A model generated the notes under the pieces. That model saw only the letters and a list, made by a program, of their open reading frames with translations, was not told the origin of the DNA and did no database searches. A DNA stretch of 9,926 nt from JANXQG01 sp037147235 (lineage in GTDB: Bacteria > Planctomycetota > Planctomycetia > Pirellulales > Thermoguttaceae): positions 1 through 9,926 of the forward strand of contig JBAWVO010000240.1 of the NCBI GenBank assembly GCA_037147235.1. The letters are read 5' to 3'. The translations under genes were made by a program, and so were the position numbers. Below, in pieces: positions 5,418 to 9,926 of this stretch. How positions within the stretch are numbered: the first letter of the stretch is position 1; each line of letters starts with the position of its first letter.

Positions 5418-6787
5418 ACCCAAACAGTGAAGTACTCGATCAGCTTCCGCCCAATGACGCCGAGGCGGAAGGAAAACTTCTCGGCGCGCTCCTCCTCGAT
5501 CCGCGCCGCCTTGAAGAGATCAGCTTGGAGCCAAACGAGTTTTATGGCGGTCTCCATGCCAACGTCTTCCGCGTGATCCAACGGGTTTACATGGCCCGGC
5601 CGGATTCCGACGCGGCGCACGCCGTTGCCCAGTCGCTACAATCCGACGAAAAACTTTGGACTAAGGAGCTTGGAAACGGCGCGTTACTCGTCGAATGGGT
5701 CCGAGGGGCTACCGTCACCAAGGCCGCGTACTACGCCTATCGCATCCGCAAGGCCGCGCAGCATCGGTCAGTGATTGCGGCCGCTAACGCAATGCTCCAA
5801 CGAGCCTACAACATGGAGGAAGGCGACCTGCTTTCAGATTGCGAACGGGTTCTATCGACTCTCAGCACTGGGTCAGCTTCCACGGACCCCGCGCCCATTG
5901 CCGACGCCGTAATGGAATCCATGCAGACGATCGACGCCATCCGCACCCGCAAAGATCGCGCTGGAATACTTTCCGGCATGTACGCTTATGACCGAGACAT
6001 CGGCGGATTGTTTCCCAGCGAGCTTACGGTTATCGCAGCACGCCCGGGGCAGGGCAAGTCGGCCATCATGGCTCAATGGGCTTTCCACGTCGCGGAAACA
6101 GGGAAACGGGTTTACATGGCATCTATTGAAATGTCCCGCACAGATTTAGCCACCCGGCAACTCTGTGCGGTCTCAGGAGTTTCCAATCAGAAAATACGCA
6201 CCGGCAGTATCGACCAGTCAGACATCGGACTATTGGTTGACGCGGCGGAAATCGTCAGCCGCGGAAATCTCGTCATTCACGATTACCCGAGGCTCAATCC
6301 TTTCGAGATTCGCCGCGCAGCACGGCGCGAGAAGGCGGAGATCATTTTCATCGACTATTTACAGTTGGTGCAGTCGCCCGATCGGAACAAAAAACGGCAT
6401 GAACAGGTGGGGGAAATCTGCAAAGACCTGCGAGCCATCGCCAGGGAATTGAAAATCCCAATGGTTGTCGCCGCGCAGTTGAACAGATCGGCAGACATGC
6501 CCGGCAAAGACCCGCGCCCCCGGCTATCGCAGTTGAAAGAATCGGGCAGCATCGAAGAAGATTCCGATGTCGTGCTGTTGCTTTACCGACCAGAGGAACC
6601 GATTGTTGGCAAAGACAAATTCGCTGGCCAAGTGTGGGACGCGGAATTGAAAGTTGCCAAAAACCGCAAAGGTTGCACGCCCCGCTTCCGCACGTTGTGG
6701 GACGCGGCCCGGACTCAATTTAGTATTTACGAACCCGAACGGACCGCAACCCGCGATCCGAGCTTTGACCAAGGGGGCTTCCAATGA
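5414..6787 (+). CDS. dnaB: Replicative DNA helicase DnaB
   Basis: A 457-aa protein of normal length for bacterial DnaB, starting at the ATG that overlaps the initiator stop (ATGA at 5414-5417). The N-terminal helical domain (LPPNDAEAEGKLLGALLLDP, about 11-30, to about 150) is followed by the RecA-type motor. The motor has Walker A ARPGQGKSA (209-217), YMASIEMS (234-241), Walker B IIFIDYLQLV (310-319), the QLNRS segment (355-359), LKESGSIEEDSDVVLLLYR (374-392) and the arginine-finger region KNRKG (416-420). The hexamer unwinds DNA 5'-3' at the fork and organises priming. No separate DnaC-type loader or primase gene is seen in the window. The initiator may load it, and primase may come from the host or lie elsewhere. 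All catalytic motifs look intact. Confidence 0.95.
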   Translation: MNPNSEVLDQLPPNDAEAEGKLLGALLLDPRRLEEISLEPNEFYGGLHANVFRVIQRVYMARPDSDAAHAVAQSLQSDEKLWTKELGNGALLVEWVRGATVTKAAYYAYRIRKAAQHRSVIAAANAMLQRAYNMEEGDLLSDCERVLSTLSTGSASTDPAPIADAVMESMQTIDAIRTRKDRAGILSGMYAYDRDIGGLFPSELTVIAARPGQGKSAIMAQWAFHVAETGKRVYMASIEMSRTDLATRQLCAVSGVSNQKIRTGSIDQSDIGLLVDAAEIVSRGNLVIHDYPRLNPFEIRRAARREKAEIIFIDYLQLVQSPDRNKKRHEQVGEICKDLRAIARELKIPMVVAAQLNRSADMPGKDPRPRLSQLKESGSIEEDSDVVLLLYRPEEPIVGKDKFAGQVWDAELKVAKNRKGCTPRFRTLWDAARTQFSIYEPERTATRDPSFDQGGFQ

Positions 6788-7095
6788 CGCGAAAAGACTT
6801 AGAACAGTTGGCGATCGATTATCACGACCGCCAAGCCACCTGGACGACGTTTTGGCGAGACCACTCCGAGGCCGTGATCAAACTTGCGATCCACGATAAG
6901 GAGCCGCTAGCGCGGCGATTGTGCGGACTAGTGACCGCCGGCAACTTGGACGGAGCCGAACCCGTGCCCAATGGCTGGTCGGAACCGCTTCCCTACGAGA
7001 TCGCGGAAGACGCACGGCCCGCGCCCGTGCTTGTAGTGGATGACGTGACGACCGCGGCACGATGTCTCTGGCAGCCAGCGGAGGCGCGATCGTGA
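6784..7095 (+). CDS. Hypothetical protein, 103 aa, in replication operon
   Basis: It starts at the ATG overlapping the dnaB stop (ATGA at 6784-6787). The protein has an N-terminal helical part (TRKDLEQLAIDYHDRQATWTTFWRDHSEAVIKLAIHD) and a C-terminal part with a short beta-like segment followed by an acidic pair (APVLVVDDVTTAARCLW). I do not recognise the family. There is no membrane segment, cysteine cluster or nuclease motif. Its place directly behind dnaB with translational coupling suggests an accessory replication or early phage function, without further support. The long antisense frames across this region are not believed. Confidence 0.68.
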   Translation: MTRKDLEQLAIDYHDRQATWTTFWRDHSEAVIKLAIHDKEPLARRLCGLVTAGNLDGAEPVPNGWSEPLPYEIAEDARPAPVLVVDDVTTAARCLWQPAEARS

Positions 7096-7271
7096 AGAAA
7101 CCGCTTCCCGAGTGGCCGCCAGCGCACACGAACTTGCCCGATTCAGACGAGGAAATCGAGCGGGGAAAACTGCCCAGACAGTTGGAATTGTTCGGTAAAC
7201 CATTCGACCATTCCGCCGCGGCGCGGAAGGCCAGATTATTGGCCGACCAACCAGCAAAGAAAAACCCATGA
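7092..7271 (+). CDS. Small hypothetical protein, 59 aa, GTG start
   Basis: The frame also has an ATG at 7062, but I choose the GTG at 7092. It overlaps the previous stop as GTGA (7092-7095), the pattern of this operon, and has GGAGG at 7080-7084 with 7-nt spacing. The ATG at 7062 would overlap the upstream gene by 34 nt. The product (VKKPLPEWPPAHTNLP to the C-terminus) is polar, with an acidic stretch DSDEEIERG, then LPRQLELFGKPFDHSAAARKARLL and a basic end. It is likely a short, partly helical protein. No family is recognised. Confidence 0.6.
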   Translation: MKKPLPEWPPAHTNLPDSDEEIERGKLPRQLELFGKPFDHSAAARKARLLADQPAKKNP

Positions 7272-7456
7272 CCATCCCCAGCCTGTCGCCATCCCACGAA
7301 GGCCGCCCACAGATCGTAGTGCAGAGGCCCAGGTGCCCGGAGTGTGATTGTACTCGCTTCACATCGGACGGCACACGCGACAACGGCGACGGCAGCCAGC
7401 TACGATACGCTCGATGCCGCGAGTGTGGGCTGAAAGTCTTTATCATTTCGGAATAG
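7268..7456 (+). CDS. Small zinc-ribbon protein, 62 aa
   Basis: It starts at the ATG overlapping the previous stop (ATGA at 7268-7271) and ends with TAG at 7454-7456. Two CxxC knuckles, CPEC (23-26) and CREC (50-53), are 23 residues apart, with the second followed by GLKVF. This is the classical two-knuckle zinc ribbon that binds one Zn2+. Such ribbons occur in TFIIS-like, NrdR-like and phage Ogr-type regulators. The protein resembles those only in the metal site, so DNA or RNA polymerase binding is possible rather than shown. It is the last gene of the coupled operon: an 81-nt gap follows. Confidence 0.75.
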   Translation: MTIPSLSPSHEGRPQIVVQRPRCPECDCTRFTSDGTRDNGDGSQLRYARCRECGLKVFIISE

Positions 7457-7537
7457 TCCTAGATTAGGAATTGAGCGTAGGGCACTCGCGTAAACTTTAA
7501 GCATGGTGAGAGCAAACCAAACAAGTCAGAGGAGAAC
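7457..7537 (+). promoter_or_regulatory. Operon break with short inverted repeat, possible control region
   Basis: This 81-nt gap breaks the chain of overlapping genes. It opens with TCCTA-GAT-TAGGA (7457-7469), a 5-bp inverted repeat right after the stop, which could be a small operator. TTGAGC at 7471-7476 could serve as a -35 element, but no good -10 follows at proper spacing. The gap ends in AGAGGAG (7528-7534), the ribosome binding site of the next gene. I call it a regulatory region with low confidence. Confidence 0.3.
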
Positions 7538-7759
7538 ATGAACACAAAAGAGCCAGTACATTACGAGACGACCGGCCACCTATGCCAGACATTCCAGCGA
7601 TCGTACGGAGCGATCCGCAAGGCGATCGAGCAAGTGGGAGCGCAGCCAGCCCATACCGTGAACGGTTGCGCCTATTACGCCAGCGACACAGTGGAGGCGA
7701 TCGGGGAACAACTTCGCGCGACTGCCAAGCCAGCAACGCGAAAGAAATCCGGCCAATGA
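7538..7759 (+). CDS. Small HTH-like protein, 73 aa
   Basis: The ATG at 7538 follows AGAGGAG (7528-7534), 3 nt before the start, which is short but usable. The segment GHLCQTFQRSYGAIRKAIEQVGAQPAHTVNGCAYYASDTVEAI has the pattern of a MerR/excisionase-like winged helix-turn-helix: a helix, a turn, the recognition helix GAIRKAIEQ, then a YY wing and a second helix. The tail is basic (KPATRKKSGQ). It could be a small regulator or excisionase-like protein. The fold is inferred from pattern only. It begins a new block after the zinc-ribbon gene and is coupled to a 31-aa ORF downstream. Confidence 0.65.
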   Translation: MNTKEPVHYETTGHLCQTFQRSYGAIRKAIEQVGAQPAHTVNGCAYYASDTVEAIGEQLRATAKPATRKKSGQ

Positions 7760-7851
7760 ACGCCTATACCTACCCTGCTACCACCCCCCGTTGGTTGGGT
7801 CCTTGTAAAATCGAATTATGCCGGTGTCCGCACCCAGGCCATCGAGCGTAA
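7756..7851 (+). CDS. Possible 31-aa protein with C/H cluster
   Basis: An ATG overlaps the previous stop (ATGA at 7756-7759), the junction found throughout this window, and the frame runs 31 codons to TAA at 7849-7851. The product starts MNAYTYPATTPRWLGPCK and ends with CRCPHPGHRA. It therefore holds three cysteines and two histidines within its last 15 residues, a composition compatible with metal binding. I recognise no family. The overlap and the residue cluster favour a real gene, but the short length leaves it uncertain. The following 65 nt (7852-7916) contain AGGAG at 7884-7888 without a start codon at proper distance. Confidence 0.38.
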   Translation: MNAYTYPATTPRWLGPCKIELCRCPHPGHRA

Positions 7852-7916
7852 TTATTCTCTTGGTTGCCCAAATCGGAAATTCTAGGAGCGAAACCTAAGC
7901 ACGGGATTGAAACGCC

Positions 7917-8582
7917 ATGACAGCCAGTTGGACGGACAGCCTACCGACGATGAACTTGGACGCGATCCGGCCGGTATTTCCGGCCTCGGCCGTTGCCGAC
8001 GCGGACAAGGCCCGGCAGCTTTCGACGGACCGGCGACACATCCGGCGCACGGACAAGGCGGTCATGCTCGACGCGCGGCGACTGGCCAACGCCATCGAAC
8101 ACCTCGGCCGACTGCCGGAGCCCGGCGAGGCTTTCCACCTGGTCACCGAAAAGAAATACAGCATGGCGCACGTTATCCCGGCCGTGCTCCACTACGCCGA
8201 TCCGGCGACGATCCGCTATCTGGCCGTGGTCACCCTGTCATTCTCGCAACCAAACATGGTGGACCTGCTAGGTATGCTCGACAGCGGACAGATCGAGAAG
8301 GTGGACTTCCTTTATAGTTGCTATTTCCGAAGCAACGAAAAGGAAAATTGCCAGAGACTAACCGAAGAGCTTACGAGCCGTGGCCAGCGCGTTTTTGCCG
8401 GGTTGATCCACGCGAAGATTCTCTTAATCGAGACCACAGACGGCCGCACCTACTCGGTTGAATCATCCGCGAATCTTCGCAGTTGCTCGAGTATCGAACA
8501 AATCACCATGACCCACGACCGCGAGCTTTTCAGCTTCCACCGGCAGTGGTTGAACGAAGTAATGGAGGGACCGTCGAAATGA
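7917..8582 (+). CDS. PLD-like (HKD superfamily) protein upstream of the terminase
   Basis: A 221-aa protein. The ATG at 7917 is the first start after an in-frame stop at 7908-7910. No good ribosome binding site is seen, so the ATG at 7950 is an alternative. The C-terminal half (about 98-216) has the alternating strand/helix layout of phospholipase D-like proteins: YLAVVTLSFS, KVDFLYSCYF, RVFAGLIHAKILLIE, then SSANLRSCSSIEQ. H165 and K167 form HxK, with D175, S183/S184, N186 and E194 in the usual order of the HKD motif. One motif per chain implies a dimeric active site. Members include DNA nucleases such as Nuc and BfiI-type enzymes. The N-terminal 95 residues are unassigned. Its 4-nt overlap with the small terminase suggests a link to DNA packaging or processing. 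The enzymatic activity is inferred. Confidence 0.62.
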   Translation: MTASWTDSLPTMNLDAIRPVFPASAVADADKARQLSTDRRHIRRTDKAVMLDARRLANAIEHLGRLPEPGEAFHLVTEKKYSMAHVIPAVLHYADPATIRYLAVVTLSFSQPNMVDLLGMLDSGQIEKVDFLYSCYFRSNEKENCQRLTEELTSRGQRVFAGLIHAKILLIETTDGRTYSVESSANLRSCSSIEQITMTHDRELFSFHRQWLNEVMEGPSK

Positions 8583-8878
8583 AACGCAGCAAACCAGCAG
8601 CACCACCCCAGCACCTCGACGAGCAGGCCCGCGCCAAATGGGCGGAAGTCTATCCGATATTGGAAGAACGCGGCGAGCCCGACCAGGGCAGCCTTGACGC
8701 GCTGGCAGGGTACTGCCTTGCTTATTCTCGATGGACGGCGGCAGAGGCCCAGGTGAACGCACTAGGCCCCGTGGTGAAGAGCCCAGCAGGGTTTGCCGTT
8801 GCCAACCCCTATGTGGCCCTCGCGGCAGCAGCAGGCCGACAGATGCGAGCATGGTCTACAGAATTGAGGCGACGTTAA
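8579..8878 (+). CDS. terS: Phage terminase small subunit, P27 family
   Basis: A 99-aa protein. The frame is open further upstream, but I choose the ATG at 8579 because it overlaps the PLD-like stop (ATGA), follows GGAGG at 8564-8568, and gives the family's typical beginning MKRSKPAAPPQHLDEQARAKW. The rest matches P27-type small terminases: a long helix with W, then PDQGSLDALAGYCLAYSRWTAAEAQV, a G-rich turn ALGPVVKSPAGFAVANPYV, and a basic helix at the end. The small subunit binds the packaging site on phage DNA and regulates the large subunit. The large-subunit gene begins immediately after the stop, as is usual. The family is recognised with good confidence. Confidence 0.85.
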   Translation: MKRSKPAAPPQHLDEQARAKWAEVYPILEERGEPDQGSLDALAGYCLAYSRWTAAEAQVNALGPVVKSPAGFAVANPYVALAAAAGRQMRAWSTELRRR

Positions 8879-9926
8879 ATGGGCATGCTGGGGAAGGCCA
8901 ATGGCGCGACACTCACCCGAGGCGATAAGTACTCGGTTAAGAAGGATCGCGAACGCGCCCGCAGCATTAAGTCTTCCATCACTTCCCGAGACATCGCCGC
9001 CGACTGGCCAGGGTGGGGGAATCAATTCCGCCGCGCCCGGTGCAAGAAGTCTCTCCAAGTATTCCTGAAAACCTACTTCCCGGAAGCCTTTTCAAAACCA
9101 TTCTGCCTAGACCATCTTCGCGTGATTCAGAAGATCGAAAACGCGGTCAGACATGGCGGTCTATTCGCGCTGGCCATGCCACGCGGAGCCGGAAAGACGA
9201 CGATATGCGAAAGGTCGATGCTTTGGGCACTGCTTTACGGATACCGCCGCTTTGGTTGTTTGATCGGAGCCACCGAACGCGCCGCGCAGCTAATGCTTGA
9301 GCATATCAAACGCGAGTTGCTCTTCAACGATCGCCTGGGGGAAGACTTCCCCGAGGTCACCTATCCGCTACGCAAGTTAGAGGACAATGCCCGGCGAGCT
9401 AAGGGGCAGCTTTGGGACGGCAAGCAGACGTTGATTGATTGGTCCAGCAATCGGATTACCTTCCCCACCATCCCCAAGGGGAAGGTCAGCGGAAGCACGC
9501 TTACCGTGGCCGCATTGACCGGCGCACTTCGCGGCCAGTCGCATGTACTCCACACCGGCGAGATCATCCGGCCAGCTTTCATTTTGCTCGACGACCCCTC
9601 GACGAGAGAATCGGCCTTTTCCAAGATTCAAACAGAGCAGCGTCTTGCCATCCTAAGTGGCGACGTGTTAGGCATGGCCGGCCCCGGTCAGACGATCGCG
9701 GCAGTTATCCCTTGCACCGTGATCGGCAACGGCGACTTGGCCGACCAGATACTTGATCGCGCCCGCAATCCGCAGTGGCAGGGCGAGCGTACGCGGATGG
9801 TAAACAGTTTCCCGACCAACGAAAAGCTATGGGAGCAATACCGGCAGTTGCGAGAAGACAGCTTCCGCATGGACGGCGACGGCCACCAAGGCACGGAATA
9901 CTATCAGCAGCACCGCGAGGCGATGG
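8879..9926 (+). CDS. terL: Phage terminase large subunit, N-terminal ATPase part (partial)
   Basis: The ATG at 8879 directly follows the TAA of the small subunit (8876-8878), with GAGG at 8866-8869 as ribosome binding site. The frame is open for 349 codons to the right edge. The translation has Walker A MPRGAGKTT (100-108), a following FGCLIGATERAA segment (125-136), the strand-loop TLTVAALTGALRGQSH (207-222), and Walker B AFILLDDP (233-240) followed by STRESAFSK. This order is typical of phage packaging ATPases. The large subunit translocates DNA into the prohead and cuts it with a C-terminal nuclease, which lies outside this window. No damage is seen in the part present. Confidence 0.9.
   Translation, partial: MGMLGKANGATLTRGDKYSVKKDRERARSIKSSITSRDIAADWPGWGNQFRRARCKKSLQVFLKTYFPEAFSKPFCLDHLRVIQKIENAVRHGGLFALAMPRGAGKTTICERSMLWALLYGYRRFGCLIGATERAAQLMLEHIKRELLFNDRLGEDFPEVTYPLRKLEDNARRAKGQLWDGKQTLIDWSSNRITFPTIPKGKVSGSTLTVAALTGALRGQSHVLHTGEIIRPAFILLDDPSTRESAFSKIQTEQRLAILSGDVLGMAGPGQTIAAVIPCTVIGNGDLADQILDRARNPQWQGERTRMVNSFPTNEKLWEQYRQLREDSFRMDGDGHQGTEYYQQHREAM

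Noticed and set aside
6928..7446. 172-aa minus-strand frame, with a second 139-aa one at 6878-7297
   Set aside because: Antisense to three consecutive coupled plus-strand genes; the translations are R/S/P-rich shadow-like sequence without motifs.
7903..7913. GGGATTGAAAC, identical to the end of many CRISPR repeats
   Set aside because: Only one copy, with no repeat-spacer periodicity and no cas genes nearby. Most likely chance.
7907..8317. 136-aa plus-strand frame starting at TTG
   Set aside because: Overlaps the PLD-like gene in another frame, with no ribosome binding site and a composition typical of a GC-rich shadow.
8483..8578. Upstream extension of the small terminase frame by 32 codons
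   Set aside because: It would overlap the PLD-like gene by 100 nt. The ATG at 8579 has a good ribosome binding site and the standard 4-nt overlap and gives the family's usual N-terminus.

Overview
The window looks like the early and packaging end of a tailed-phage genome, free or integrated, in a Gram-negative-type bacterium of moderately high G+C. The phage assignment rests on a P27-type small terminase followed directly by a large terminase, and on a replication block with a lambda-O/DnaD-like initiator and a DnaB helicase. A planctomycete host is my best guess, because the minus-strand gene at the left edge resembles AAA+ ATPases that I associate with planctomycete genomes. That is family recollection, not proof.

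Layout: (1) 1-348, minus strand: a partial Ycf46-like AAA+ ATPase running off the left edge and apparently lacking its N-terminus. (2) 349-536: a promoter-like sequence and a leader with a long hairpin whose apical loop is exactly complementary over 9 nt to the Shine-Dalgarno region of the next gene. (3) 537-1439: an unrecognised 300-aa protein, closed by an intrinsic terminator at 1485-1516 that is flanked by two pairs of GCTTACGC boxes. (4) 1586-7456: one tightly coupled operon. Nearly every junction is a 4-nt ATGA/GTGA overlap. It holds two small unknown proteins, an 872-aa fused type IIB topoisomerase (Topo VI B-like then A-like in one chain), a winged-helix replication initiator, DnaB, two small unknowns and a zinc-ribbon protein. 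(5) 7538-7851: a small HTH-like protein and a 31-aa ORF. (6) 7917-9926: a PLD-like (HKD) protein, the small terminase and the large terminase, which runs off the right edge.

How it may work: the initiator gene carries in its middle an array of five 11-12-bp direct repeats followed by an A-rich, low-GC stretch. This is the arrangement of the lambda origin inside gene O. The initiator would bind the repeats and load DnaB at the A-rich tract. The fused topoisomerase, translationally coupled to the initiator, would relieve or decatenate DNA during phage replication. The most interesting items are the single-chain Topo VI-like enzyme in a phage replication operon, the embedded origin, and the leader RNA in front of the 300-aa gene.
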